From Notospermus geniculatus (Eukaryota; Nemertea; Pilidiophora; Heteronemertea; Lineidae), in contig NMRB01000455.1 of NCBI GenBank assembly GCA_002633025.1, positions 248,085-312,084 on the forward strand: a DNA stretch of 64,000 nt. Direction: 5' to 3'. A program made the translations under genes and the position numbers. Below the pieces are notes generated by a model. That model saw only the letters and a list, made by a program, of their open reading frames with translations, was not told where the DNA came from and searched no databases. Below are positions 39,261 to 50,730 of this stretch, piece by piece; the stretch's first letter is position 1; each line of letters opens with the position of its first letter.

Positions 39261-40340
39261 CTAGCAACGGGGGAAAAGGTCCTTTAATGTTCGCCTGAAC
39301 CTCGTTCCCGTCAGACAATAAATGTAGAAATTAACAAAATTGTTGAGAGCGCTTACAAAATACGTGATGCCTAAAATGAAGTCTAAACTGGATTGTTGCA
39401 GGATAACATAACCATATTCACGGAGCATTCCAATTATGTTCATGATTGGGTTTGCAGTCTCAAGCAGCATAAAGACAATGACCACGGCTAAAACCCTGAC
39501 TGTTGTCGCTTTCATGTTTTCGTCTACTTTTCCTCCGCTTGTCGTCTCCCTCATCGCTAATGATTGCTTCAAGGCTGCCAGCAGACGATAGGTGAAGAAC
39601 ACAAGACAAAATGTGGGGATAAATAATGTCATAAGGTGGTAAAGAATGACACCAGTGACTCTGATATAAATGTTATCTTGGAACGGGTAAAGGTAGGTAA
39701 TATCCCAACTGACTAAATATGACTCCGTGCAGTAGTCATAAAACCAAAATGCCTTACCAAAGTACAGCATTAAAACCACTACCATTCGCGACAGAAAGGC
39801 GAGTATACCATTAGCAAAAGCCGTTTTATGAGCATTGTTGATTGTACAAATGGAAGATGCTCTCAGAGGTTTGCACACAGCTATAAAGCGTTCGGCAGCC
39901 ACTGCAACTGTAATGTACATGGAGAAAGCCTTCGTTATCCAGAGTGCTGCCCATATATAACCAACTGTCATCATATAAAAATACCTGTACCAAAACAGCG
40001 CTGGGAGATAGTATGAGAGTATAAATAAATTTGAACAAAAAACATGAAGGATGAGATAAAGGCTGTCACCGACGGAGAGGTACCGAAGCAGAACGGACGT
40101 CGACGTAAACGGTCTCTCCCTCCCTAAGACGACAAAAGAAAGACCATTACCGATAAGACCGAACAATATAACAAAAAACAAAAGTGGGACATGAAGGACA
40201 AATTCGAAAATGCCTAATGTTCCACCATCATGTATGGAATAAAATGAATATGAACGGCAGATGATTGGCTCTGTACCGTCTGTAAGGTTATGATGACTTC
40301 TTGTGACTTGATAGGATGTGGATGTGCTGGTATTGCTCAT
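39261..40340 (-). CDS. Rhodopsin-family GPCR, FMRFamide-receptor-like, intronless
   Basis: A seven-transmembrane receptor, 359 residues from the ATG at 40340 (an upstream in-frame TTG is not a likely start). Two N-glycosylation sites (NTS, NLT) lie in the short N-terminus. Helix 1 has GLIGNGLSF; helix 2 has LRYLSVGDSLYLI, with the conserved Asp; helix 3 ends AERFIAVCKPL, with ERF in place of DRY. Helix 6 has LLETANPIMN, without the usual CWxP; helix 7 has ALNNFVNFYIYCLTG, an NFxIY version of NPxxY followed by an amphipathic RFRRTLKDLF tail. These variants are common in invertebrate FMRFamide/neuropeptide receptors, so a peptide ligand is likely but not provable here. No intron is needed: the frame is open from end to end. 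Coupling to a G protein at the plasma membrane is expected. Confidence 0.9.
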   Translation of the reverse strand: MSNTSTSTSYQVTRSHHNLTDGTEPIICRSYSFYSIHDGGTLGIFEFVLHVPLLFFVILFGLIGNGLSFVVLGRERPFTSTSVLLRYLSVGDSLYLILHVFCSNLFILSYYLPALFWYRYFYMMTVGYIWAALWITKAFSMYITVAVAAERFIAVCKPLRASSICTINNAHKTAFANGILAFLSRMVVVLMLYFGKAFWFYDYCTESYLVSWDITYLYPFQDNIYIRVTGVILYHLMTLFIPTFCLVFFTYRLLAALKQSLAMRETTSGGKVDENMKATTVRVLAVVIVFMLLETANPIMNIIGMLREYGYVILQQSSLDFILGITYFVSALNNFVNFYIYCLTGTRFRRTLKDLFPRC

Positions 40341-42494
40341 CTTTACCAAGGAAGTAAGACACGGCTTTGACGACCGAACGTACCGGGCTCACCGTTCAGG
40401 CCAAATGTTGTTCTCTGCGTGTCACTTACATGGATTGTACATAGCAGAATACAATGCTCTCCAGTTTTGCAAAGACAACTGATTGTGTTTCTAACAGACT
40501 GTGTCTGAGAAACCCATTTTCTGAAATATGGCGGTCATTAGTGCAGGAAAACTCGTTCTCACAGTTGCTCATCAGACGTGCAATAACGCCCTTATGAAAT
40601 ATTGATCAGCGGATTCTCCAAATGTTCAACTCGTTTTCCTAAACTCTTTTTCATTGGACAACATAATTATCTGACAAAGTGCCATATAAACCACTAACAT
40701 TTTAGAAAGAAATCGAACGATAACTGAAATAACTGCCACCTCTGTTTACCCTCGATACTGTGTGGGCTTCAGTATGTAACGCAATGCTTATTGTACCCGT
40801 TTTGGACGAAGCCAAGGCTATAATGAGTGAAGTTTTTGTGTGGTAGAGTCTGGCCGGTGTGTTCGGTGGCATTGCAGACTTCAGACGTACAGATATCCTC
40901 TCACAAAAGAATGCTTTCAATCCGTTGTAGTTTCCAAATTGTAGTGACCAGTAATGAAATGCAGAGTGGAAGGACAACAGGCCGCGGCAGGGGCGCTTGC
41001 TGACCTTCATATGGACCAAGCTGCCAAGGCGTGGCGTAGGGATCAGTGGCAAGTTATTTCATTACCACCTGAAATTGATTTCGTGAATGTTCATAATCGT
41101 TTCATGAAGTTTTCTTGTTACATATGTAATCGATATCATGAACGTGACGACGAGGCTTCATATGCTTTAAACGTTACTTTTTAGATGTTGCAAGCTCGAT
41201 GATATTCAGTTCATTTCATTGTTTGCAACACGGACAAATAAGTCACAGGATTCCACGGTTGGCATATCAAAGAAATATATTGAGGCAAAAATCTGAAATA
41301 CATTGGTGTAATGGAAAACACGTGTACACTCATGGCCGAAAATAAATGGACACCAGTTTTTCTTGAATATCTCCAAACCAATGCAGCTGAGAAATTTGGT
41401 CTGAACATACAGTGAGTACCTGATTTACTGGTGGTTGTTAGAATCTTCTAAGTCCAGATCAAGGGGGCCCACAAAATGAGAGTTGGACTAGGAATGAACC
41501 CCAGTTTACAATAACAAATGAAGCATACGCCTATCAGAAAATGAGGAGACCTTTTAGCATTGTTGTGCACAGTGGTTCAATGATCAGGCTCATGAAATAA
41601 GGGATGTCTGTTTCAATAATTTTTCCTGGTGTTCTTGCTAGGACATTAATCACACTTGAAACATTCGTCACTCTAGTTATTGAAAAGAGGTTACTATCGT
41701 TGCACGCCAAGGCCCTTAAGAATGAAGGATTTCAAGGTCCATAACCCTACTCATTAAAGTCCCTGGTAGTTTATTTCTTTCATAGGGCTAGGCCAACCCC
41801 GTTGTGGTCCTAAAATGCATATTATAGGAAAACATTCTTTCTGTAAATCATGCCAGACCACCAGTAAATCAGATACTCACTGTATATAGTAGCAAATTTG
41901 CCTGGCTATCTAATGGTATCAGCGTCGAAAAATTCCGCTGAAAGCCGCATTTTACAGAAGGAATTTTGTAAAGACATGTTTTTTGCTACTTTTTTATTTG
42001 CATTATTTCATTCAAAAAATTTCAGAGACAAGATTTGGTAAGGAGTTAAAGATAGGGACGATACTGTATAAACGTCTCTGCATAGCGAAATTATGTTTAC
42101 AAAGTGGAATAACTAGATTTTGTCTATTTTGGGTATTGTGAGGATGGATTTCAGCATTCGTTTGGACGGAATTATGTAGAACTAGCACATCAGTACCCAT
42201 GTGCAGGTTGACATGTGTATGCACAGTTGCTGAATAAAACACTACCCATATAGGGTAAAGACGGTTGACATGGTTGAGGGTGGCACAAAATGACAGCGTA
42301 ACCGCGATGGTGATGCTGATAATTAGCCTGATTATTAGCCATTGAGGTACAGTGACGGGGCGGTAATATCAACGAAGCGATTGGAAAAGTTTGTGTGGTT
42401 AGATAGTACGCTCTCCCAAACCGGTGGTCAGAGGCCTGCCTTATCTGGACCCGGAAGACGCTGGAGGAAGGGCAAAGCGGCGGAGTAGTACTTT
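40341..42494. other. No gene recognised, upstream of the GPCR
   Basis: Short open frames only. Upstream sequence of the receptor carries no TATA box near the start that I would trust. Confidence 0.4.
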
Positions 42495-42660
42495 TCAGCT
42501 TAGTGTCTTTTGGCCCTTCATGGACAGGTCAACTTTGGCTTCATTAAAAAGACCTGAGGCCTGAAAGATCAATCCAAGGTATTTGTACTTCACAACATTT
42601 TCCAACACTTGGTTTCCAAAATGAAATTTGGTTTTGTCGAGTCTTCGTATTCGCGATTCG
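42495..42660 (-). pseudogene. Non-LTR retrotransposon reverse transcriptase remnant
   Basis: The - strand encodes FHFGNQVLENVVKYKYLG followed by IFQASGLFNEAK.DLSMKGQKTL. The YKYLG..F..SG.F..A...L..K pattern is typical of the end of LINE reverse transcriptases (thumb region). No finger/palm motif (YADD) or endonuclease is near, so it is a short dead fragment. Confidence 0.65.
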
Positions 42661-42913
42661 TGCCGATGCGGAACCTCGGTAGGCCTATTGGTGAATTTAT
42701 GCGAAATCAAATGTTTAGGAGTTTTTTCCTTTTCCCTTTCCTTTCCCTATCCGTTTTTTCCTTTGCATGCGGGACATTTGTATGGAACACATGGAACTGT
42801 GCAGATTTTCTCATCACCATTGAGCCCTGCACATTCGTAATGCAACCACTGGCTGCACCGTCACAACTAAGGCTCTGGTACTGTGGGTCTACCGGATTGT
42901 CCTCACATTCCTT

Positions 42914-45240
42914 TTTTATCTCACCAGGGTGAGCTATTACGATGGTGCACGTTTCGTAACCGCCAGAGCTATTGATCTGAAACTTGATACATATATACCC
43001 CTTGGTCAGATGACCCCTGACACCAAGTTTTGGTCCGATTCGACTCTTAGCTTGGCCACCAGGTGGCGGAAACCGAAAACACAAAAAGTGCAATAACTCC
43101 TGAACTAATGACTAGATCCCCTCCAAATTTTTATCATAGGTGTATCTAATAAGGATACATAACATATATAACAGGTTTTTGATTTGACGTACTTTTCAAG
43201 GTCACAGAGGTCAAAGTTCGAAAAAAGTGACGAACCTGCCAAAGTGACAGTTTGTCAGTATTTCACCAAGCGACTTCATATCTTGAATAAACATGCATTG
43301 GAGGGGTACCTTTAAAAATATTAAGTTTCGGCCCGATTGGACATCCAGTATGGCCGCCAGGTGGCGTAACCTGAAAATCAAGTAACTGCTATTACTCAGG
43401 AACGACTTGACGTAGAGTGCTCAAATTTGATATTTACGTCCCTCTAGGTGACCTTTACATGCATGTCGACTTTCGGCCTGATTTGACTTCCAACATGGCC
43501 ACCAGGTGGCGTAACCCAAAAATCATCAAAGTGCTGTAACTCCGGGACGACTTGACCCAAAGCGCTCCAATGTGCTATGTGGCCCTCTGCAGATGAACTT
43601 TATGTGCATGTGAAGTTCCGGCCCAATCGGACATCCATTATGGCCGCCAGGTGGCCCCTAAATCATCAAAGTCCTACTCGGGAATGACTTGACCCGGATT
43701 GCTCATCCCTCTGTCATTAGGCTGTTATGTCCAACCCGGTGAGCACATGGTCCATGAACCATTTCATTGCAAATCAGACATCTCACGGACGCCTCCTCAG
43801 GTTCCGTGCGCATCCTCTTCTTTGCAATGTTCTGTTCCTCGTGTAAATGACAGCCGTCCGCATCAAAATCCGATCTGGCCGTGCGTGACTTCCCGGCAGA
43901 AATTGCAGCCAACTTCGGCCATTGGACCAACTTCTTTGTGGTCGGATTTCAGTCCTTCAGGGTGACGGAGGCGTCAGTAACACACACTCTAACGTACAGA
44001 CAGCAAAGAGAATGAAATAAGTCTAATATGAAATGGCCAGGGCCATTGTGCTCACCTCTGTGATAAGTCTCCATGGTTAAGTGTGAAACTGTGACTCGCA
44101 TGGTCAATGTTGCGGATCAGTACAGATAAGATAAAGTGGAACACACCAAGAAGTATTTTTATGATCTGATCAGTATTATCAGTCAATGACATAAACTCAG
44201 GTGATGGCATCCAGAAGGAGTACAATTTCTGAATACAATGAATACAAGTGGTATTTGTGAACAAACTGCTTTCCTGTTTAGGTCACAGATGTCAAAAATT
44301 CTATCTGTCAAGATGGCCACCTAGTGGCCACACGTGACGATCGTTGGGATTGAAATTTTAGCAGGAATGTACAGGATACTTGCATAGATATTTAGACAAC
44401 ATTGAAACATCGTAACATTTACTACTGATGAGATATGGCCAAAGTCAATTTTTCAAGATGGCCGCCTGGCAGCCATGTTGAAGTCCAATCGAACCGAAAT
44501 TTGGCATATAAGTAGACGGTACCAAGACACATATTTAGGCACGGTTAAAGCATCCTACCTACCACTATTTATGAGGTGGGGCCGAAGTCCTTTTTTCAAG
44601 ATGGCTCCCTGGCGGCCATATTTGACGTCGAATCTGACTGAAATTTACCATATATTTATACCGATGGTACCTAGATACATATTTTGACAACGTTAAAACA
44701 TCCTACCTACTCCTATTTATAAAATGTGGGTCAACGTCCATTTTTCAAGATGGCTTCCTGGCGGCCATATTTGAAGTCCGATCGGGTTGAAATTTGGTGC
44801 ATTTGTGCAGGGTGCCTAGATATATCTTCAAACCAAATCACAACACTCTATGTCAAATAGCAATGAAATGTGCCACCAAACAGTGAATTTTGAACATTGA
44901 CCTCTGTGACCTTGAAAAGTACGTCAAATCAAAAACCCGGGATTTATGTGATGTAGTCTCTTCAGAGGAACCCACCATAAAAGTTTCGTGGTTCTAGCTA
45001 ACAGCGTTCAGGAGATACAGCCGAAAGAAGGTTTTCACAAAGCGCCCCCTACAGGCCAGAGTGTACAAGCAGCAGCGCTACGTTTCGGTCCAGAGATAGT
45101 TTTTACCATAGGCTACCTGTACACCAAATTTCAAGTTCCTAACCCGAGCGGTTTAGAAACGTGCCACCCATGTTAACGACGACGGACGACGACAACGGAC
45201 GACACACCATGAGAGAAGCTCACCTCACAGAGGTGAGCTA
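42914..45240. repeat. Mirrored cluster of about 146 bp repeats bounded by ggtgagcta termini
   Basis: The left half has gg-ccaccagg-tggcg cores at about 43064, 43346, 43494 and 43640; the right half has gatggccgcctggcggcc cores at about 44314, 44459, 44603 and 44752. Spacing is 144-149 bp. The right-half unit (gcctggcggccat...gaagtccgatcgg) is the reverse complement of the left-half unit (cgattggacatcc...atggccgccaggtggc), so the two arrays face each other. Outer ends are tctcaccagggtgagcta (42914) and agctcacctcacagaggtga (45221), and further ggtgagca/tgctcacc pairs lie at 43738 and 44047. It ends with acgacggacgacgacaacgg. A fragment of the same family is at 18770-19143. Confidence 0.8.
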
Positions 45241-45249
45241 AAAAGGGAA

Positions 45250-47042
45250 ATGACCAACGTTCCATCGTCAATGACGCCTTTCATTTCTTCATCCTGAAAG
45301 ATGTTAAGCCACTGCTTCAAAAGTTCGTCACTTCCCGTAACTGCAGCCTCTGCTGCCTGGTAGAAATTTCGACCAAACTTGTGAAGAGCCTCCATCGTAA
45401 GATACGGCTCAACTTCACTGTGCAAATTGCAACAAAACTTGAAAAGATTCCCTGATATGTGGCAGAGCCCCCTCCGGTCAGACTGTTTAAACTCAATATA
45501 CGACAGTGAATCAAGATCTGCATATTCCTCCTTCATAGCCTCAGTTTCAGTCACCCGTAACTTTTCCGTCAGTCTAGTCTTTGCAAACAATAAATTCACT
45601 TGTCTTTTTTTCATTCCTGGTCTTATAGCCCGGCGCACCTCCTTGCGAATCCGATATGTCACTTTGAACACCAATACCCACCTATGTATCGCACCTTCTG
45701 CTTCGTTTCATTGGTCATTGGCTCAGCTGCCGGCAGGTTTGGCATGGAGACGACCTTGTCCCGCTTTTCCTTAATGGCCTGTGGATGTGGATGTTCACAT
45801 GGCCAATTTGGCACCGAACTTTCGCACTGAACACTTTGTGTCCACAGTTTGTTGACTCGAAGTCGTCACCAGAAATATTCAGAGGTATGTAAGTTTTCGT
45901 AGTATTCAACCTTGAAGACGACGTCTGCAAGTCCTTATCCAGGCCGTCACTTGCAACTTTATAAAAACGGTCCATCATATTCTTCATCGCGGCATCATTG
46001 ATACAGAGGTCGCTCAGGGGTGTGCCGCACAAAGTAGCCCTAAATGCAGCACTGTTGAACGGACAGTCTTTGCTGCCTATCCAATGGAATGATTGTTGTC
46101 CCTCTGGCACGGCCACACGGATAGCGAGTCGTCACCAGCCTCCACCGACGTGGTGGCCGTTGGTTCTTCAACTTCAAACTCTTGTTCGCCCTTTAGAATG
46201 TCCCCAAGGGGGCGACGACAACAGTTGCCTTCCACGTTTGGCTCTAAGTTTGTGTCTGAGAGTCCATCGTAAAATTCGTACACGTTGTCCTTCTGGCACA
46301 GTCGCCCAACTTGTGGCGTGTAATTTCGGACTCTGAGTCCCCTTTTGTGACACATCGGCCAATGGCAACCCCCAGTTAGCCAGGGGCAAAAATCCCGAAC
46401 AATCTATATCCGCAGCCTCAAGCGTCAGTCCCTGGGCCCTGTGCACAGTGATGGAAAAAGCGAGTAGCAGAGGAAATTGATGGCGGACAGCCCGCGTCCG
46501 CTTCGTACGTGAATCAAAGAAGTCAAAGTTCTCTCGTTTGAGGCGAACGATTTTCCCATCGAACATCACAGTGGGCCCGTCCTCCTTAATTTCGTAGACG
46601 ACTCCCCTTGTTCCACTCCAATGACTGGCAGTATTCCGTATGAGAAAAACCGGGACTCCAGGTTTCAGTACAAAACTTTCTCTGCGGGACACTTATTAAT
46701 CACCTGAAACGAAAGAAATATTAATGAAGAACCAAATTCAATTTTATTTCATTTCATTTTTCTTTAGTTTCATTGTAATAATTTTGTCCATACCTTGATC
46801 TATGGCTCTATAAGATGCATACTCGCCATCGAGCTCATCCAGGCAAATCATATTGGTATTTCACTTCGTGGTTGGTGCCGAACAGCCTTACTGCAACAAC
46901 CTCATATTCGTTAGGTAATGGGCAATCCAAGTCCCTGAGAAGTTTCTCTGTGGCAGGCGATGGGTCTCCATTGCATAATTCGTTGATGGCATCAATGAGG
47001 TCTGCTTCACTTTGGTGCACAACCTGCCAGACAAAACGAAGA
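45250..47042 (-). pseudogene. Degraded PIF1-like helicase and associated transposon-like ORFs
   Basis: On the - strand, 47042-46830 encodes HQSEADLIDAINELC followed by LFGTNHEVKYQ, typical of PIF1-family helicases in transposons, then a frameshift into CLDELDGEYASYRAIDQG and a donor. After a short gap, 46709-46170 encodes INKCPAEKVL, a frameshift, then LKPGVPVFLIRN, GTRGVVYE and FPLLLAFSITVHRAQGLTL, the last being helicase motif VI. Walker A and B are not seen, so only the C-terminal half is left. Further downstream, 46116-45715 and 45674-45225 are open frames of unknown family; the latter has LCHISGNLFKFCCNLHSEVEPYLTMEAL, which resembles the C-terminal part of DDE transposon proteins, but I am unsure. 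Two frameshifts make it a pseudogene. Confidence 0.7.
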
Positions 47043-47135
47043 AAGAGTAAGTGTCAGGATTTCAAATACATGTAAGTCAGTAAATGTATATACTTACTTC
47101 CAAAATATATATACTTATTTCCAAAAAAATTGCAT

Positions 47136-47265
47136 TTCGCCAAATCCAATTTTGCCAAATTCCCATTTCGACGAATTCCCAATTCGCCAAATTCCCGTTT
47201 TGCCAAATTTCCATTTCGCCAAATTCCCGTTTTGCCAAATTCCCATTTCGCCAAATTTGTTATTC
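47136..47265. repeat. 16 bp tandem repeat (gccaaattcccatttc)
   Basis: About eight consecutive units of gccaaattcc(c/a)(a/g)ttt(t/c) with exact 16 bp spacing; alternating cccatttc and cccgtttt variants suggest a 32 bp higher-order unit. Confidence 0.88.
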
Positions 47266-48391
47266 AGGATATAACCCCTAATCTAATGAACCGAGCCAAC
47301 ACAAAGTACTTCAAAATAGAGGGTTAGGGTTAGGATAAGGCCCTTGGTTATCAAACTTTTTCACTCGGGATTTGAAAGGGATGGGGCGTATTTGCGTATT
47401 TCTCCACCTTCACAAAGGACGGGTGCATTACAAAACACGCGGTGCTATTCTGACGATGACCCGTGCACGTGCTGCGTCTATAAATAGATTCTGTACAATG
47501 GCCCTGCGCGCCAACGCAAAAAAAGCCGTTCACATTGCGATATTGACTAAGATAAACCCCTTTGGGAATTTGTTCACTCTCAATCCAGTACCTCCTCTAG
47601 GGTTCTGGATGTAAAACTCAGAGAATGGTCACAATCAATCCACTGTAATTTGATACTTTTTGTAAAATAAACAAATCAGGATCTATAAAAAAATGTACAT
47701 GAATCGATCCCCGTCCCTATATTTGATACACATCACTGCAAATTGGCGATTCACGGAGTAACTGCCGAGAAATCCCTGGTGTTCACTTCGAACCTGGTTC
47801 CCAGTGAACTTCTCAACATCCTCAAAAATCAAATTTCACATGAAATAACAAAAAAATAGTTGTGCAAACCAACGATGTCGGCATCACCACATGCATGGAT
47901 AAATTCCCCTTCGGCACTCCGTACAATACTAAGATCATGTGACCTGATCATGTGATACTAGTAATCCAGTTTCAGCATCTCTACGAAAAGCACACTGTCA
48001 ATGCCTTCATCATAAGAATGCGCACATCCTAAAAACGCGCAAGTCGACCTTTGCGCAATCTTCAGATTGCCGCGCAGTACGATCGTTAATACGCGCAGAA
48101 CACATGCACAACAGAACCCTCAATAAAACGCGCAACTGGCCCAAACCCATTGACCGCTGGCGCAGCGCTATCTATCGATGGTTGCGCCAACAACGGATCC
48201 ATTGATAGCGCAGCGCCATCGATCGATCGCGCAGATCGGTCGATAGCGCGTAACATATCCACTGTCAAACGAGGATTGAAGTTTGAGATCAGGGGTCTAT
48301 CTGCCTGCTATAAACAACCGGGAACGAGGTGTGAGAGGTCCACAATGGGCGGTCCACGAGAGCGATCTCTTTTACACAGCAAAACCCTTAC
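47266..48391. other. gcgc-rich stretch without recognised gene
   Basis: 48030-48260 contains about a dozen gcgca/tgcgc words and two near-palindromic gcgctatc..atcgatgg / ccattgatagcgc blocks. It could be a CpG-type control region of the candidate exon at 48392-48517. Confidence 0.35.
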
Positions 48392-48517
48392 CGTGACGGG
48401 AATATATCTCCTTCTTTCCACTTTGCGGACTTTTTCTTTTGTTTCGGCGCTGGGGCAATTTATTGTGCGGTAGTAGCCACTCGGCTTTGCGCGTTTCCTT
48501 CGCAATGTCAGTGCCAT
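48392..48517 (-). CDS. Candidate first coding exon of an unrecognised basic protein
   Basis: An ATG in good context (ccaagATGG) opens 42 codons beginning MALTLRRKRAKPSGYYR and ending ...RRRYIPV T at a perfect gtaagg donor in phase 0; 15 of the 42 residues are Lys or Arg. Just upstream on the same strand are an NRF1-type palindrome (tgcgcatgcg, about 48527-48536) and a TATA-like stretch (ctatttatag, 48545-48554). I recognise no family and could not find exon 2. It may be a real promoter and exon, or part of a transposon. The adjoining 48000-48260 is unusually rich in gcgc words. Confidence 0.35.
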
Positions 48518-49350
48518 CTTGGAGTGATGCGCATGCGTTGACCTCTATAAATAGCACCTGGGAATCCCGTAAACTTTGATTGGTTCGTATGAATGTCTAA
48601 CCTACGTTCATTACAAGAAGTTTCACGCGGAGCTGATCTATTCTTAGATCACTGAAGTCATTCGATTCTAAAATTAGAACACAGTGGACTCGATGGACTC
48701 GCCTATTACAATAGCCATGGTGCGGTGTCTGAAGCTTTCGCAGTCGATGTCACGATAAGAATGCCACAGCCAAAACAAATATGGGCTAAATGGGTTTTAT
48801 CAGGGGTTCCGGACGAGGCCTAATGCTGTTTTCGGGTTTTCGAGGCGGGGAGTCCTTAAATTCAAGCTAGTGGATAGCCTGGATTTTTGGACGAACAACC
48901 ATCACCCCTCTGAATAATGGACTAGTCCATGTCAGCACTGCAGGTTGAGATTTTCAAGACAAAATTGACGGGACAAAGGCACAACTGATCAAAATCAAAT
49001 TTTCACTGATGTCTGAAGAAATATCAAAGCCTTTGATATACGGTCGAACCAGATTAATTCCACCCCTCGTAAATTGTTTATCATTGGGGAATCCCCAGAC
49101 ACTCTGCTGTTTTTCGAGGGAATCCCCGATTTTACCATTAAAATGGCATTCAACAGGGTTTCAAAACAAGGATAATGACGGCGGAGGATAAAATCAGAAA
49201 AATCCCAGAAGCAGTATGGCCGTAGAGAACATCCAAAACTTTCATTTCCCGAGCGAACTGGTTTACGATCGCCACTCTGTTTCGAATAAAATAACGTTGA
49301 TCAGTAAAAATACCCGGAAAATGCACTGCTTAACCATTAGGCTGATGACC

Positions 49351-49527
49351 AGGGGCGGATCCAGAATCATGGGAAAGAGGGGGCACAGCCGGCGCACATC
49401 ATGGAAAACCTCGGTCAAATTTTAACACCTTTTCAAAACTCCGAAATTTCCCGGTCAATTTTAAAGATTTTCCACAAAATAGAGGGGGCACGGGCCGGGT
49501 TTGCCCCCCCCCCTTGGATCCGCGCCT
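49351..49527. mobile_element. Inverted-repeat element (aggggcggatcca family), copy 1
   Basis: Left end aggggcggatccagaatc, right end tggatccgcgcct, about 177 bp, containing tttcccggtcaattttaaag and a poly-C run before the right end. A more decayed copy is at 26382-26520, sharing the left end and the atttcctggtcaat segment. Confidence 0.7.
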
Positions 49528-49633
49528 GATGAAGTCATCGCTCGTGGAAGAAAACTTCTTGTAATGAAGCGCGGGAAAAATAAAGCATCCTTAACTGAAG
49601 ACATGTTTTGTAATGGTAATGTGCCACACCCAA

Positions 49634-49731
49634 GGTTACACAACTCTAGCAGTGTTTGTTCCCTACTATATCTGCGCTTATGTCAGTGCAGATATATGAA
49701 GGGAGCAAACACTGCTAGAGGAGTGTAACCC
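49634..49731. repeat. 98 bp palindromic element
   Basis: Left arm ggttacacaactctagcagt continuing to gtttgttccct; right arm agggagcaaac continuing to actgctagaggagtgtaacc. The loop is tatatctgcgcttatgtcag. Arms pair over about 30 bases with few mismatches. It would form a strong hairpin if transcribed and is most likely a small MITE. Confidence 0.75.
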
Positions 49732-49914
49732 AAGGCATATCAGAAAAACAAAAGAAAATTGAAATTAAAAGCAATCGTTATCGTTGAAGAATTTACCTAG
49801 AAAATAACATCTGCAGTCTTCTTTGGAATGAATACCATTCGCTTAATTTGTTACACTTCTGACCCTGTTTCAAAAATTGTTAATATTCGAACGATTCATT
49901 TTAATAGAACACAG

Positions 49915-50730
49915 GGGCCCGTATGCACCAACGTGGATAAACCTTAGATTAGGCTTAAACTAGGTTTAAGTATGGTTTAAAAAATTAATCCACCTGCACC
50001 AAGAAGGATTAATTTTTATCCGGTGTTTAAATCACAGATTATTCTAAACCTGCCAAGGGGTAGGTTTAAACTTGGATTAAGCCATTTTTGACGAAGTGAT
50101 CGAAGTGACAAGATGGACTGGATCGACGCTCTTGAACAAGTTGACAATTTTCAATGACCAGAACGGCTGATTGGAGATAGGAGCAATCCGATGGAGGAGT
50201 TTAGGAGCAATCCAATGGAGGAGTTTAGAGATGGTGATTTCTACAAAAGATATACCGCTTCACCAAGGAGAACGTTTTGGTACATGTAATTTTGGATTGG
50301 ATAGAAGAAGAGATTACAACGAACTCCAACAGAAACGCTGGCTTTTATACGCTACGATTTTATGCCACAGGTCATTTCCAGATGACAGGTTGTGATCTTG
50401 AAGGTGTTCACCAAACTACAGTCAGCCGGATAGTGAAACAGGTATCCCAAGCAATTGCTCGGTAGAGGGGTGGGTTTAAACTTGGATTAATTCTTTTTGG
50501 CCACAGCATATTACAATGACATCGTGTCCACAGAGTGTGACCTAATCCATTGGTAATCGCCATTTATGTTATGAAATTGGTTCAACCATGGATGAACCAT
50601 GGACAACTTAATCTGTGGTTTAACTAGGTTGGTGCAGGTTCAAGTTCGGATGATTTAATCCACGCTTAATCCATGATTAGTAAATCTAGGTTTAAGCCAA
50701 ATTTTAAACCACCTTGGTGCATACGGGCCC
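49915..50730 (+). mobile_element. Deleted PIF/Harbinger transposon with transposase N-terminus remnant
   Basis: Termini gggcccgtatgcaccaa (left) and ttggtgcatacgggccc (right) are inverted repeats 816 bp apart. Next to both ends are many copies of ggtttaa / ggattaa words. Inside, on the + strand, are pieces of a HARBI1-like nuclease N-terminus: SNPMEEFRDGDFYKRY (about 50185-50260, with a 21-24 bp tandem duplication of its front) and LRFYATGHFQ...GVHQTTVSRIVKQVSQAIAR (about 50345-50463). This matches the LRFFATG.FQ..GD..GVSQSTVSR.. pattern of Harbinger transposases. The catalytic DDE half is absent and the frame is interrupted, so it is not autonomous. It ends 164 bp from the last VPS13B exon found. 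Confidence 0.85.

Noticed and set aside
42609-42932. 107-codon + strand frame with hydrophobic stretch
   Set aside because: It is antisense to the LINE reverse transcriptase remnant and runs into the repeat cluster.
43703-43930. Possible zinc finger (RCLICNEMVHGPCAHRVG) on the - strand
   Set aside because: The end of this frame (aatggttcatggaccatgtg) is part of the dispersed repeat also found at 18770, so the Cys/His pattern is a by-product of repeat DNA.
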